A DNA stretch of 64,000 bases from DAOSWM01 sp035380045 (GTDB lineage: Bacteria; Bacteroidota; Bacteroidia; Bacteroidales; Tenuifilaceae): the NCBI GenBank assembly GCA_035380045.1, contig DAOSWM010000005.1:1-64000 (forward strand). Direction: 5' to 3'. The notes beneath the pieces are model-generated. The model was not told where the DNA came from and searched no databases. It worked only from the letters and a program-made list of their open reading frames with translations. Within the stretch, counting starts at the first letter, position 1; each line of letters starts with the position of its first letter. Shown piece by piece: positions 8,898-18,410 of this stretch. The position numbers and the translations under genes are program-made.

Positions 8898-9137
8898 ATG
8901 TATAAATCCATTGTAATTCACACTCGTTCAACCTACTGGACCCACAAAGAAACCAACGAGGAGTACAGCGTTGTAGATGCTGACGATTTAGCAAAAGAAA
9001 TAGAAATTCAGTGCAACAAACTTGAAACAGAAGGTTACATTGTACTAGCCATCAACCCCATAACATCGGGTAGTTTAAGCAAGGGCAATGGGTACGTTCA
9101 TACGGAAAGTGTAATAGTTACCGCACGTAAAGTTTAG
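8898..9137 (+). CDS. Small protein of unknown function (79 aa)
   Basis: I do not recognise this gene. It encodes a soluble 79-residue protein with a predicted beta-alpha-beta pattern: an N-terminal strand (KSIVIHTRSTYW), an acidic helix (DADDLAKEIEIQCNKLETEG) and two C-terminal strands (YIVLAINPITSG and ESVIVTARKV). The shape resembles small ferredoxin-like proteins or the DUF-type small proteins often seen singly in Bacteroidota. Its stop overlaps by 3 bp the stop region of the convergent phosphatase gene. It has its own 117-bp upstream gap. Coding is supported by the clean frame and normal composition. Confidence 0.65.
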   Translation: MYKSIVIHTRSTYWTHKETNEEYSVVDADDLAKEIEIQCNKLETEGYIVLAINPITSGSLSKGNGYVHTESVIVTARKV

Positions 9138-11461
9138 GAAAACCGAACCCCAAGCACCAGCATATCGTCAACCTGTTTCCGTTCGCCCTGATAGGTTGTA
9201 ATGGTTTCTTCAATTTTTTGCTTCTGCGAAGCAAGGCTATGCGCATTAATGCTAAACAGCAACTCCCTAAAGCTCTGCATTAAGAATTTTGTGTTTCGTT
9301 CTCCTCCAAACTGGTCAACGTAACCGTCGGAGAAGAGGTAAAGCGTATCATCCTTCTGAAGTTGAAACGTATGGTTTTCGAACGAAGATTCGCCCAGAAC
9401 GTGGTACCCAATTGGCATTTTTTTCCCTCTAAATTCTATAAGCGACAAACCGTTAGAACTATAAACCCTTGGATTTTGGGTCACTTCATTGGTACTATCG
9501 CTTCTCCTTCGAACAACAATTGCCGAAAGGTACGCTCCAGCAAATTCCATTGAGAGCGTAACTGGATCAATAACGGTAATTGCCATATCCATTCCATCGG
9601 CTTGGTCAACATGTCCCGTTTGCTGGTTGAGCGACAGGATAACCATTTTTCTGAGTTCAGCAAGAATTTCAGCGGGCGAAGGAACTTCGGGTTTACTAGT
9701 AATTTCTCGTAGAAGAGTAATTCCGAGCATGCTCATAAAAGCGCCCGGCACACCGTGACCGGTGCAATCCGCCGAAGCTAATAGGATTTTACCATTGCTG
9801 AGGTTTGAAATCCAATAGAAATCGCCGCTTACAATATTTTTGGGACGATAAAATACGAAGGATTCCCAAGGCAGCAAGCTTATTCGGTTATCACTTGGGA
9901 GCACTGCGTTCTGAATTCTGCTGGCGTAAAGTATGCTGTCGGTAATAAGGCGCTGCTGTTCTGCAATTTGGTCGCGCTGCTTTGTAACGTAATCGCGCTG
10001 CTGCTCAATTTCATCCTTCTGGTTTTCAATTTCAAGCTTTTGCCGGCTAATTTCATTATTCTGCTCAATCAGCAGCTGGTTAGTTTTTTTCTTCTGCTTG
10101 TAGCTGCGGTAAATCATTCCGGCCAAAACTCCAACCAGCACAAAGGCTACCACAAAAAAGAGCAGTACTGAACGCTGTCGATCAAGCTTAACTTCCTGTA
10201 TTGCCTCGCGCTGCCTAGCTAAAAGTTCCTGTTCCTTCTCCCGCTTTTCAAATTCATACTGCATTTCTAACCGAGAAATTTCGCTGGAGTTTAGGCTATC
10301 CTTATACGCTGAATAGTTGGCATATGCGTTGAGCGCATCTCTGTACATCCCCATTTTATTGTAAACGGAGGAAAGCACCATAAACGCCTCGCTAACGTCA
10401 GGAGTTAACCTGTGATGCTGAGCAAAGGACAGGCTCTTATTAAGGTAACCTAACGATTGCCTGTAATTTCCTTTCATCTCTTCAACCTCTCCAAGCTTGC
10501 GGTAAAGCAATGAGAGATCGAGGCTGTCGCCAACCTCTTCCTTCAACCGTAACGATTTGATTAGATTTTCGTAGGCAAAATCGACATTCTCTTTTTCGAG
10601 GTAGATAATTCCGAGCGAGAGGTAGTTCGATGCCTGCCCGTGAACATTCCCGTTCCTCTCGTTAATTTCAATAACCATACGGTTGTAGTCGAGGGCCTTA
10701 TCGAAATTGCCCATTTTATGGTAAATGCTACCTATCTCATTCAGGCAGAGCGTAACGCCAACCGACATGCCCGTTTGATGCTCAATTTCACGGTAGTAAA
10801 CCAAGGCCGACTCGGCGTACTGCATGGCCTTCTCGTTCAAATCGAGCCGTTTAAACAACCTTGCAATACCTAATGAGGCCCAAGCTAAACCTTCACGTTC
10901 ACCAATCGACTCGTGAATGCTCATGGCTTCTAAAAAATGTTCAATGGAACGTTGGTACTGCCCAATTATGCTGTAAACGTTCGCAAGGTTCACCAAGGTT
11001 CGAGCAACTTCGGCCTGGTTGTTTGAAGTTTTATTTATTTCAAGAGCTTTGGTATAATACTCGAGCGCCGTAAGGTAGCTGGTTTTTAGTTGGTAAGAAT
11101 TTCCCAGACGATTCAATGCAAGCGCCTCGTCGTTAGGATTTTTTACATTTCTAGCCAAGTTCACAGATTCGTTGAAAAGCTGTATAGCTCTATCGAAATT
11201 ATTCTGACTATAGTAAACAAAACCAAGTTGAAACTTTGTCTTAACCTGTAGCTCCTTGCTGTTTGCTGAAACAGCAATGCTATCAGCCTTAATTGCAAAA
11301 AGAAGCGATGAATCAATGCTTGTTTGTACCAGCTGCTGTGATAATTGCAGGTACCTAGCTGTGACTTCTTCTTGCTGATTTTGTGAACCTTGGGAGTAGC
11401 CAGCCCAACTTGTTAGCAGTATAAAAATAAAAATTGCTATGCCACGTAGAAGTTTATTCAT
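9134..11461 (-). CDS. TPR-TM-SpoIIE (PP2C-type) serine phosphatase (775 aa)
   Basis: Domains in order: signal peptide (residues 1-24, ending AGYSQ), about nine periplasmic TPR/TPR_12-like repeats to residue 400, a transmembrane helix near 430-452, a coiled coil with QKDEIEQQRDYVTKQRDQI heptads, and a cytoplasmic SpoIIE/PPM domain from about 520 to the end. Metal-binding acidic residues are present in ADCTGHGVPGAFMS, DGMDMAITV, FSDGYVDQFGG and the final QVDDMLVLG. Such enzymes dephosphorylate serine or threonine on STAS or other regulator proteins. It is divergent from a dCache sensor gene, with 194 bp between. It is the only active family member outside the 36-51 kb array. The target is unknown. 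Confidence 0.9.
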   Translation of the reverse strand: MNKLLRGIAIFIFILLTSWAGYSQGSQNQQEEVTARYLQLSQQLVQTSIDSSLLFAIKADSIAVSANSKELQVKTKFQLGFVYYSQNNFDRAIQLFNESVNLARNVKNPNDEALALNRLGNSYQLKTSYLTALEYYTKALEINKTSNNQAEVARTLVNLANVYSIIGQYQRSIEHFLEAMSIHESIGEREGLAWASLGIARLFKRLDLNEKAMQYAESALVYYREIEHQTGMSVGVTLCLNEIGSIYHKMGNFDKALDYNRMVIEINERNGNVHGQASNYLSLGIIYLEKENVDFAYENLIKSLRLKEEVGDSLDLSLLYRKLGEVEEMKGNYRQSLGYLNKSLSFAQHHRLTPDVSEAFMVLSSVYNKMGMYRDALNAYANYSAYKDSLNSSEISRLEMQYEFEKREKEQELLARQREAIQEVKLDRQRSVLLFFVVAFVLVGVLAGMIYRSYKQKKKTNQLLIEQNNEISRQKLEIENQKDEIEQQRDYVTKQRDQIAEQQRLITDSILYASRIQNAVLPSDNRISLLPWESFVFYRPKNIVSGDFYWISNLSNGKILLASADCTGHGVPGAFMSMLGITLLREITSKPEVPSPAEILAELRKMVILSLNQQTGHVDQADGMDMAITVIDPVTLSMEFAGAYLSAIVVRRRSDSTNEVTQNPRVYSSNGLSLIEFRGKKMPIGYHVLGESSFENHTFQLQKDDTLYLFSDGYVDQFGGERNTKFLMQSFRELLFSINAHSLASQKQKIEETITTYQGERKQVDDMLVLGVRFS

Positions 11462-11655
11462 ATTTAAAAAGCTAAACTTTTGGTTGCTAAATTAAAGTTT
11501 TTTGTTGATGAAGAAACCATAAGTAAACTTATAAAACAAAGTAAAGGAAAAAACATCGTTTTATTCTAAAAAAACATTTCGTACTTTTAACCGTGATAAA
11601 AAGTATAAGTATAGTATAAAATTAATTCAACCTGTTACATAAAAACTGATAGGGT

Positions 11656-14418
11656 ATGAATCTGCGTTTTAAAATGAAGATCAGAACCAAGATGTTGGTT
11701 TACGTTCTGGTAACATCGGCCATAATACTACTGGGCATAGGCTTTTACTTTCAGTTCAGAACGTACCGCTTAGCCTTAAACAATGCAAGGGTAATTGCAA
11801 AAAGTTACGCCGAAAAAGCGGCAAACCAAACCCGTTCTGAACTTGAGCTTGATTTAGGCTTTTCAAGAGCTCTTGCCCAATCAATGTATGGATACTACAA
11901 GTTCGACTCAGTAGCACGCGATTCGATTTACTTCACAATGGTGAAGAATCAGGTTGAGCAGAACAACAGGTACATGTCGGTTTGGTACAACCTGGAGTAC
12001 TCGGCTACTCGACCAAGCTACACCAAAAACTACGGAAGACGATCCATTTCCGCATTCATGCAGAATGGTGTTAGCCAAATACTCGTTGAGCACAAAAACG
12101 TTCAGGGCGATAACCTCACAAGCGGTTACTATAAAGCAAAGAGTACCAACGTTGAAACAATCCTCGACCCCTATCCTTACACCTACGATGGAGTAACTGA
12201 ATTTTTGGTCACCAGCATTTGCGTTCCCATTCGACATAACGGCGATTTTGTGGGTTTAGCAGGCGTTGATATCGATCTAAACAAGTTTCAACGACCAATT
12301 GAAATGCTAAAACCATACCCTAACACCCAGTCGTTCCTGCTTTCAAGCAACGGTACCATTGTTGCCCACACCAACCCAACAAACTCAGGGAAATTCTTTC
12401 GGGAAGTTTTCCCCGAAATTGAAATTGAACACGGAATAACAGGTAAAGCCGAACGAGGAACCGATTACAACTTCGAGTGGGAAATGGATGGAAAAAAATA
12501 CTTAACCTTTCTAACACCCATAAAAATTGGTAACTCATCACTTTTCTGGTCAATTGGCGTGGCTATACCCGTTAGCGAAATTGTGGTTGAAGCCCGAAAT
12601 GCTATGTACAGCGGCATTCTGGTTGCATTACTCGGTATTATAATTCTCACTATAGTTCTTTTCTATGTTGCCAATTCAATAACCAAACCTATTGTTCAAA
12701 CCACCAACGTTTTGAATGACCTGGCAGAGGGCGATATTGACAGGTCAAAAAAAATGTTAGTTACAAGCGGTGATGAGATTGAAATGATGGCCACTTCGGT
12801 AAATAAGCTTATTGAGGGGCTCAATTTAACCGAAAATTTTGCCCGTGAAATAGGCAAAGGCAACCTCGACGCAGAGTTTCAACTACTTGGAGACAAGGAC
12901 ATACTTGGGATTTCGCTCATTGAGATGCAAAAAAGCCTGAAGCATGCCCAGAAAATTGAGAAGGAGCGAAAGGAGGAGGAGCAGAAACAAAACTGGGCTA
13001 CACAGGGAATGGCTCTCTTCGGAGAAATTCTAAGGCAAAACAACGACAACCTCAACGAGCTTTCCTTCAACATTGTTAAAACCCTTGTCGACTACACAGA
13101 GTCTAACCAAGGCGGAGTTTTCGTAATTAACGAAAACGATAAAGACAACCCCATTCTCGAAATGACAGCTTGCTACGCATTTGACAGGCGAAAGTTTTTA
13201 GAAAAAACGGTAGAAATTGGCGAGGGGCTGGTGGGTCGTTGTCAACTTGAAAGCAAAACAATCTTCATGAACGATGTTCCTCCCACATATATAAACATTA
13301 GCAGTGGTTTGGGCAAAGAACGTCCACGAAATCTTATTCTGGTTCCTCTAAAAACCAATGAAGGAACCTTGGGCGTTCTGGAGTTAGCAACCTTTAATAA
13401 CTACGAAAAACACCAGATTGATTTCATTGAAAAAATTGCTGAGAGCATTGCCTCCACCATTTCAAGCGTACGAATAAACATTCGAACGGCTCAACTTCTA
13501 GCCAAATCGCAGCAGCAGGCAGAGGAGATGTCGGCTCAAGAGGAAGAGATGCGCCAAAACATGGAGGAGCTACAAGCTACGCAGGAAGAGATGGAGCGCA
13601 AACGGGCTGAGCAAGATAAAATTCAGGAAGAGCTCCATAAGGAAATTAGCATGCTGAATGCTTTAATGCAAAACATTCCCGATTACATTTACTTTAAGGA
13701 CCAGAACAGCCACTTTATCCGAATCAGCAAGTCGATGGTCAAGCTGTTTAACGCTAGCGAACCCGAGGAGCTGGTAGGAAAATCTGACTTCGACTTCCAC
13801 AAAAAAGAGAACGCAGAAAAATTCTTCGCAGAAGAACAGGAAATAATGCGAAGCCTTGTGCCACTAGTAGATAATGTAGTTCACGAAAAGTTTGATGATG
13901 GTAAAGAGCAGTGGGTTTCAACCACAAAGATGCCACTACTTGACTCAAATGGCGATGTAATTGGTGTTTGGGGAATTAGCAAAATTGTTACCGACCTAAA
14001 GAAAGCCGAACTGGATGCTCAGGAAATGGCCAAGGAAACAAAAACTCTTAAAAGCAAGCTAACCAAGCAGCAAGCCGAATACCAAGCCATTGTTAAAGCA
14101 GTTGACTCATCAACCTACGTGGTTGAGTACAATCCAGAGGGATTTATTACCCGCACAAACGAACCCATGCTTACCCTTCTGGGGAAGTCGGCTGCGCAGC
14201 TACTAGGCAAGCATCACTCGGATTTTTTCAGGCAGAAACTTGATGATGACGAAACGTATAAAAACTTTTGGAGCGACCTCCAAAAAGGAATAATTCATTC
14301 CCAATCATTCAAGGGTAAAATTGGCTCGAAAAATGTTAACCTACTCGAAACTTACTCTCCTGTTGTTGATAGTAACGGGAATGTAGTAAAAATTATTTGT
14401 ATTGCCGTTAAGGAGTAG
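11656..14418 (+). CDS. dCache-HAMP-GAF-PAS-PAS membrane sensor without output domain (920 aa)
   Basis: The N-terminus has a transmembrane helix (about residues 13-35), a periplasmic double-Cache sensor (about 45-305) and a second transmembrane helix (about 315-340), followed by HAMP, a GAF domain (about 450-610), a charged coiled coil containing EEEMRQNMEELQATQEE, and two PAS domains (about 670-790 and 815-920). It ends at the second PAS; no HisKA, GGDEF, phosphatase or MCP tip is visible. It is divergent from the phosphatase at 9134 and paralogous to the sensor at 52175, which has one PAS fewer. It most likely passes an extracellular ligand signal to a separate partner. An alternative ATG at 11674 is possible. 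Confidence 0.88.
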   Translation: MNLRFKMKIRTKMLVYVLVTSAIILLGIGFYFQFRTYRLALNNARVIAKSYAEKAANQTRSELELDLGFSRALAQSMYGYYKFDSVARDSIYFTMVKNQVEQNNRYMSVWYNLEYSATRPSYTKNYGRRSISAFMQNGVSQILVEHKNVQGDNLTSGYYKAKSTNVETILDPYPYTYDGVTEFLVTSICVPIRHNGDFVGLAGVDIDLNKFQRPIEMLKPYPNTQSFLLSSNGTIVAHTNPTNSGKFFREVFPEIEIEHGITGKAERGTDYNFEWEMDGKKYLTFLTPIKIGNSSLFWSIGVAIPVSEIVVEARNAMYSGILVALLGIIILTIVLFYVANSITKPIVQTTNVLNDLAEGDIDRSKKMLVTSGDEIEMMATSVNKLIEGLNLTENFAREIGKGNLDAEFQLLGDKDILGISLIEMQKSLKHAQKIEKERKEEEQKQNWATQGMALFGEILRQNNDNLNELSFNIVKTLVDYTESNQGGVFVINENDKDNPILEMTACYAFDRRKFLEKTVEIGEGLVGRCQLESKTIFMNDVPPTYINISSGLGKERPRNLILVPLKTNEGTLGVLELATFNNYEKHQIDFIEKIAESIASTISSVRINIRTAQLLAKSQQQAEEMSAQEEEMRQNMEELQATQEEMERKRAEQDKIQEELHKEISMLNALMQNIPDYIYFKDQNSHFIRISKSMVKLFNASEPEELVGKSDFDFHKKENAEKFFAEEQEIMRSLVPLVDNVVHEKFDDGKEQWVSTTKMPLLDSNGDVIGVWGISKIVTDLKKAELDAQEMAKETKTLKSKLTKQQAEYQAIVKAVDSSTYVVEYNPEGFITRTNEPMLTLLGKSAAQLLGKHHSDFFRQKLDDDETYKNFWSDLQKGIIHSQSFKGKIGSKNVNLLETYSPVVDSNGNVVKIICIAVKE

Positions 14419-14423
14419 TAACC

Positions 14424-15209
14424 CTAGTATTTATCAATTGCATCTCTACGAAACTTGAATTTGGCCTCCTCGGTGAGGCCTTTCTGGTTTCCGTAAATGT
14501 TCTTTTCCCAATCACCATACATTGGATTGGGAAAAACGATGAAACGTTTACCGAACTCGTTCCTGTATTTTTCAACTAGGGAAACGCCCCAATCGTCGCC
14601 TCTGTTCTCGAACACATCGGAAAAATCGTTCAGGTTATCGCCCAAAAGAAGAACTATATCATACTTCTCCATGGCTATTTTTCTTCGCTCCTCTTTCCCG
14701 CTTGTTTCCTCCTTTAACAAAAAGTTTTCGGGGTTAACAAATGCAAAACCAAGCGAATCCATATTCTTCATGGTCTTCTCAAGCTCCTGAACCTTACGGT
14801 TGCTAATGTACACTACCCTAACGCCTAAAGAATCGCAAAACTTTGTGAATTCCACAGCACCCGGTAGTGCTTTCGCCTTAGCCAAATTCGACCATTCTGC
14901 CCAAAATTCGCTACTGTAACCTTCTCCTTTCTCTATCGACTTTCCCTGAAATAAGCTATTATCAACCATAGTTTCATCGATATCAACCACAACGGCCTTT
15001 GGCTTTTCCCCATCAATTCCTACAAACTCTTTAACACGTAATTTGGCCAAATTAAAACCCTGGTAGTAAAGCGCCTTTGCTTCTGCTGAATTTTGGAACC
15101 AAATTGTTGAGTACACAATATGTTCCTGATTTATTTTTTCTTTAGAACTATCGTTCACTTGCGAGCAGGATGCTACAAGCATTATCATAGCCAAAATCCA
15201 GATTCTCAT
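14424..15209 (-). CDS. HAD acid phosphatase, lipoprotein e(P4)/class B-C family (261 aa)
   Basis: A lipoprotein signal ends at VASC, with Cys15 the lipidation site. The HAD motif I is VVVDIDETMVDN (nucleophile aspartate of the DxDxT/V type), motif II is the VVYISNR region, and the late acidic motif is LLGDNLNDFSD. Members of this family hydrolyse nucleotide monophosphates or NMN at the cell surface, helping to salvage nucleosides and phosphate. At 261 aa it has the usual length. It converges with the dCache sensor (5-bp gap) and is divergent from the ECF sigma operon. Substrate range is not visible. Confidence 0.88.
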   Translation of the reverse strand: MRIWILAMIMLVASCSQVNDSSKEKINQEHIVYSTIWFQNSAEAKALYYQGFNLAKLRVKEFVGIDGEKPKAVVVDIDETMVDNSLFQGKSIEKGEGYSSEFWAEWSNLAKAKALPGAVEFTKFCDSLGVRVVYISNRKVQELEKTMKNMDSLGFAFVNPENFLLKEETSGKEERRKIAMEKYDIVLLLGDNLNDFSDVFENRGDDWGVSLVEKYRNEFGKRFIVFPNPMYGDWEKNIYGNQKGLTEEAKFKFRRDAIDKY

Positions 15210-15263
15210 TTCTAATTATTTTAAAATTTATATGTACAAAGAAAATAAAAAATATTATTCACT

Positions 15264-15289
15264 TGTAACTTTTTTAAGTTCACTCCGTC
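15264..15289 (+). promoter_or_regulatory. Putative ECF-type promoter of the sigma factor gene
   Basis: TGTAAC at 15264-15269, a 16-bp spacer and CGTC at 15286-15289 lie 27 bp before the sigma-factor ATG. AAC and CGTC are common ECF -35 and -10 elements. The same arrangement recurs at 16896 and 21270, which supports a self-regulated sigma factor. Confidence 0.6.
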
Positions 15290-15316
15290 ATACTCTCGAA
15301 TACCGGTAGTAAAAAA

Positions 15317-15802
15317 ATGACTGTTCAGGAATACAATCGATGCGTTGACGACCATGCAGACGGAATTTTTCGCTTTGCCCTCAAAACTCTGGGCGATAGG
15401 GATAAGGCCAACGACGTGGTGCAGGACACCTTCGAAAGGCTCTGGGTTAAACACGAGGAGGTTTCCTACATAAAGTCGAAATCGTACCTGTTCACTACCG
15501 CCTACCACGCATCAATTGACACAATTAGATCCGATAAAAAGCAGGGAAGCATAGAGGAATTAAAAACCATTAATTTAGAAACGAATAACAGCTATAACGA
15601 CCTGCAGGAAGTACTGCACTTTGCCCTAAAAAAGCTTCCTGAAATACAACGCTCGGTAATCCTTCTGCGCGATTATGAAGGGTACAGCTATCAGGAGATT
15701 GAAGAGATTACCGGATTAAACGAATCGCAGGTAAAAGTTTACATTTACCGAGCACGTTTGGCTCTAAAGGAGTTTATCGGTAGCATGGAAACCATAATAT
15801 AA
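15317..15802 (+). CDS. ECF-family RNA polymerase sigma factor (161 aa)
   Basis: The protein has the sigma-2 region with AFKTL-like helix and the GDRDKANDVVQDTFERLW motif, and a sigma-4 region with LPEIQRSVILLRDYEGYSYQEIEEITG followed by a DNA-binding helix (ESQVKVYIYRARLALKEF). Length is typical of ECF sigma factors. It should direct RNA polymerase to promoters of the type found immediately upstream. The probable anti-sigma gene follows after 8 bp and a putative target outer-membrane gene comes next. The inducing signal is unknown. Confidence 0.93.
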   Translation: MTVQEYNRCVDDHADGIFRFALKTLGDRDKANDVVQDTFERLWVKHEEVSYIKSKSYLFTTAYHASIDTIRSDKKQGSIEELKTINLETNNSYNDLQEVLHFALKKLPEIQRSVILLRDYEGYSYQEIEEITGLNESQVKVYIYRARLALKEFIGSMETII

Positions 15803-15810
15803 CGAAGGGA

Positions 15811-16887
15811 ATGATTACAAGAGAAAACTACGAAGTATTCATTATCGACTACCTGGATGGCAACCTGAATCCTGGCTTAGCGGAAGAACTTCATCGTTTC
15901 CTTCAGCTAAATCCCGACCTTGCCGAGGAGTTCGAGGGGTTAAGTTCAGTTAGTCTAACACCCAAAAACATAGAATTTGAGGGCAAGGAGCTACTCAAAA
16001 AAAAATCTTTCAGCCGGCATGGAATTGAAAGCGAAACAACCTACCTGCTAATTGCCGAGCATGAAGGTGATATTTCCGAAGAAGAAAAATTTCAACTTAG
16101 CAAGCTACTAAACGAAAATCCTTCGCTACAGAACGACAGAATCATATTTTCCAAAACAAAGTTGGTAGCCAACCCCAACGAGAAGTTCGAGTACAAGATG
16201 AAGTTCAAACGAACTCCTGTTATTAAGCTAAAGCAACACAGCCTCAGGTTTGCGCTTAGTATTGCTGCCAGCCTGCTAATTTTTGTTGGATTATTTGCTT
16301 TGGTAAACACACGACTGGTAACCAACCAAAACTTTATTGTCCAATCGCAAGAGCAAAAGCCACAAAAGGAGAAACCTGAAACTGAACACTTGAAGAATAA
16401 TGAACACCAAGAAGTTCTGTTGGTAAACCAAGAATTTGAGAAAAAAATTGCCGAGGAGAAACCTGAATCTCTCCATAAAAAAGAAACAGTTGATGGTGGT
16501 GATATTAGATTTATGTCAACTCCTCAAGAGCAAACCGAGGCTCCTTTTTCGAAAGAAGCGGTTGTTTTAAAGAGAGTTGAGCCAATCGATCTGCAGAAGG
16601 TTACCCTGACCCAAACTAAATCAACCATTGAAATTGCAATTCCACGAACATCAAACACCATGGTGCATCATGCTGAGCTATCGCAAAAAGCAAAGAATAC
16701 TCTAAGCAAAGGTTCCCTTAAAGATGTTGGACTTTTTGATATCGTACAACTAGGAGTAAACAAATTCTCACAGGCAACCGGCACCAACCTAAAACTTGAG
16801 GGGGAGAGAAATCGTGAGGGAAAACTTGTAAAGGTTGAGTTTAACTCTAAACTTTTTGCCCTTTCCACTCCGGTTCGAAAAAAATAA
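15811..16887 (+). CDS. Probable membrane anti-sigma factor (358 aa)
   Basis: The N-terminus has the Bacteroidota anti-sigma pattern, beginning YEVFIIDYLDGNLNPG and followed by a helical segment with LNPDLAEEFEGL; it lacks a zinc-binding HxxxCxxC motif. A single transmembrane helix lies near residues 143-166 (RFALSIAASLLIFVGLFALV), placing about 190 residues outside the membrane with a Lys/Glu-rich, low-complexity linker. Its position 8 bp after an ECF sigma gene is the main functional clue: it should hold the sigma factor inactive until an envelope signal arrives. No FecR-type domain was recognised, so the label rests on context and topology. Confidence 0.75.
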   Translation: MITRENYEVFIIDYLDGNLNPGLAEELHRFLQLNPDLAEEFEGLSSVSLTPKNIEFEGKELLKKKSFSRHGIESETTYLLIAEHEGDISEEEKFQLSKLLNENPSLQNDRIIFSKTKLVANPNEKFEYKMKFKRTPVIKLKQHSLRFALSIAASLLIFVGLFALVNTRLVTNQNFIVQSQEQKPQKEKPETEHLKNNEHQEVLLVNQEFEKKIAEEKPESLHKKETVDGGDIRFMSTPQEQTEAPFSKEAVVLKRVEPIDLQKVTLTQTKSTIEIAIPRTSNTMVHHAELSQKAKNTLSKGSLKDVGLFDIVQLGVNKFSQATGTNLKLEGERNREGKLVKVEFNSKLFALSTPVRKK

Positions 16888-16895
16888 TTTTTGCC

Positions 16896-16922
16896 TGTAA
16901 CTTTTCGGGGAGCCTAACCGTC
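16896..16922 (+). promoter_or_regulatory. Putative ECF-type promoter of the outer-membrane gene
   Basis: TGTAAC at 16896-16901, a 17-bp spacer and CGTC at 16919-16922 lie 52 bp before the next ATG and just after the anti-sigma stop. It closely matches the motif before the sigma-factor gene, suggesting this gene is a target of that sigma factor. Confidence 0.58.
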
Positions 16923-16974
16923 CTACCACCAAAACAAGCTGATTAAATTATTTGTAACTTAATACACAATTACC

Positions 16975-17955
16975 ATGAAACGCTTTTTAACTCTATCATT
17001 CGCATTGCTTTTCGTACTTGGACTAAGCGCACAGGATAGCCCCGAGAGCATGCTAAAACGACTTGAAGATTCTGACACAATTCAAGTAAGTGAGCCCGAT
17101 ACCATCTCTGTTCAACCTGTTGAACAAACCGTAAGCAAAACCATCGACATTGAAATTGACGAAAACAAGGTTGATACCACGCGAATTCGATTCGGTAAGC
17201 AGAAGGTATACATCATTGAAAAGGATGGCTCAACAGCCATTGAAATTCCCGAAAAGAACGATGAGGATTTCGATGACGATGATGACGATCGCGATTACGA
17301 TTTCACCTACAAGCGCAAACCACGCTTTGAAGGTCACTGGGCTGGTTTTGAGTGGGGTTTCAACGGATTCATGGATCCAAACTACTCCATCAACATGAAG
17401 GACGACCTTAAATACCTTGAGCTACGTCAGGGTCGCTCGTGGAACATTAATTTAAACATTCTTCAGTACAGCTTAGGTTTTGGAACCGATAAAGTTGGAC
17501 TGGTAACTGGCCTTGGATTTGAATTCAACGATTATCATTTTCGCAACAATACGAATATAAAAGTTGAGAACGGTGTAACCATGGTTGATAGCTCCTATTT
17601 TGACCAGAGTGTAACAAAATCAAAACTATCCACCTCGCACCTCACCATTCCGTTACTTCTTGAATTTCAAATACCTACCTACCATGATAAGCACAGGATT
17701 TTCATTTCTACTGGTGTAATTGGCGGCGTAAGGTTAGGGACTCATACCAAGGTTGTTTACGACGATGGTGACGAAAAGAATAAAGTTAAGGGTGATTTTA
17801 ACCTTGCTGCTTTCAGGTATGGACTTACTGCCCGTATCGGCTACCGAGGATTAAAGTTGTTCGCAAACTACTACCCAACCGCACTCTTTGAAAAAGACAA
17901 GGGACCAGAAGTGTACCCATTCTCCGTTGGTTTAATCCTTATCAGCTTCGATTAA
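16975..17955 (+). CDS. Outer-membrane beta-barrel protein, PorT-like (326 aa)
   Basis: A signal peptide ends near LGLSAQ. A long acidic segment (EKNDEDFDDDDDDRDYDF, about residues 95-112) precedes a barrel-like C-terminal two thirds with alternating hydrophobic/aromatic strands, ending FSVGLILISFD. This resembles outer_membrane_beta-barrel (PF13568-type) proteins. It is the third gene of the ECF group and has its own ECF-like promoter, so it is probably induced under envelope stress. The Asp-rich stretch could bind divalent cations, which is speculation. No enzymatic function is visible. Confidence 0.78.
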   Translation: MKRFLTLSFALLFVLGLSAQDSPESMLKRLEDSDTIQVSEPDTISVQPVEQTVSKTIDIEIDENKVDTTRIRFGKQKVYIIEKDGSTAIEIPEKNDEDFDDDDDDRDYDFTYKRKPRFEGHWAGFEWGFNGFMDPNYSINMKDDLKYLELRQGRSWNINLNILQYSLGFGTDKVGLVTGLGFEFNDYHFRNNTNIKVENGVTMVDSSYFDQSVTKSKLSTSHLTIPLLLEFQIPTYHDKHRIFISTGVIGGVRLGTHTKVVYDDGDEKNKVKGDFNLAAFRYGLTARIGYRGLKLFANYYPTALFEKDKGPEVYPFSVGLILISFD

Positions 17956-18000
17956 TAATCCAAATTGGCTAAAAAGCCTAGAAATTCACAAAATTTCCAC

Positions 18001-18043
18001 AAATACCGGTCAAAATAAACTTTGACCGGTATTTTTATTTTTC
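18001..18043 (+). terminator. Rho-independent terminator
   Basis: A perfect 14-bp stem (AAATACCGGTCAAA at 18001-18014 with its complement at 18021-18034) encloses a 6-nt loop and runs into TTATTTTTC. It ends the ECF/anti-sigma/outer-membrane transcript. Confidence 0.88.
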
Positions 18044-18410
18044 TTGAGTTCGATGTAAACACAGGTACATCTGCGTTAGCATAAAACTGAGGAATAAGGT
18101 TTTTAGGCAATATCAACCTTATTTCTCTTCAAATAACTATTGTAACATAACCACAGAGACAAAACAAAACCTTACTACCTTATTAATCAGCAATTATAAT
18201 TTGCTCTTACATCGAGCTCACGTTAAATAATAAATATTTTTAACCCTATTCGCATATAGATTTATGGCTGATAAACAGAGGTATAGACTAAGGTTCTATT
18301 TTTAATGAATTTTTTATTTAGTCGAACTCATGTAATTTTAAATATTATTCTGAGCCAATTTTAACGTTTTTGTATATTTGCTAATCCGTATAAATCTTCA
18401 TTTAAGGAAA
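18044..18410. other. Non-coding interval before the pseudophosphatase gene
   Basis: About 370 bp, AT-rich, without a credible ORF, tRNA or strong hairpin. The only recognisable element is a TATATTTG box near its downstream end. Confidence 0.4.
18373..18380 (+). promoter_or_regulatory. Putative Bacteroidota -7 box
   Basis: TATATTTG matches the TAnnTTTG consensus and lies 30 bp before the ATG at 18411. A degenerate -33 element (TTCTG near 18348) is the best upstream partner, so only the -7 box is convincing. Confidence 0.45.

Noticed and set aside
14497..14790. Antisense ORF opposite the acid phosphatase
   Set aside because: The minus-strand gene has clear HAD motifs and a lipoprotein signal; the opposite frame is an uninformative shadow.
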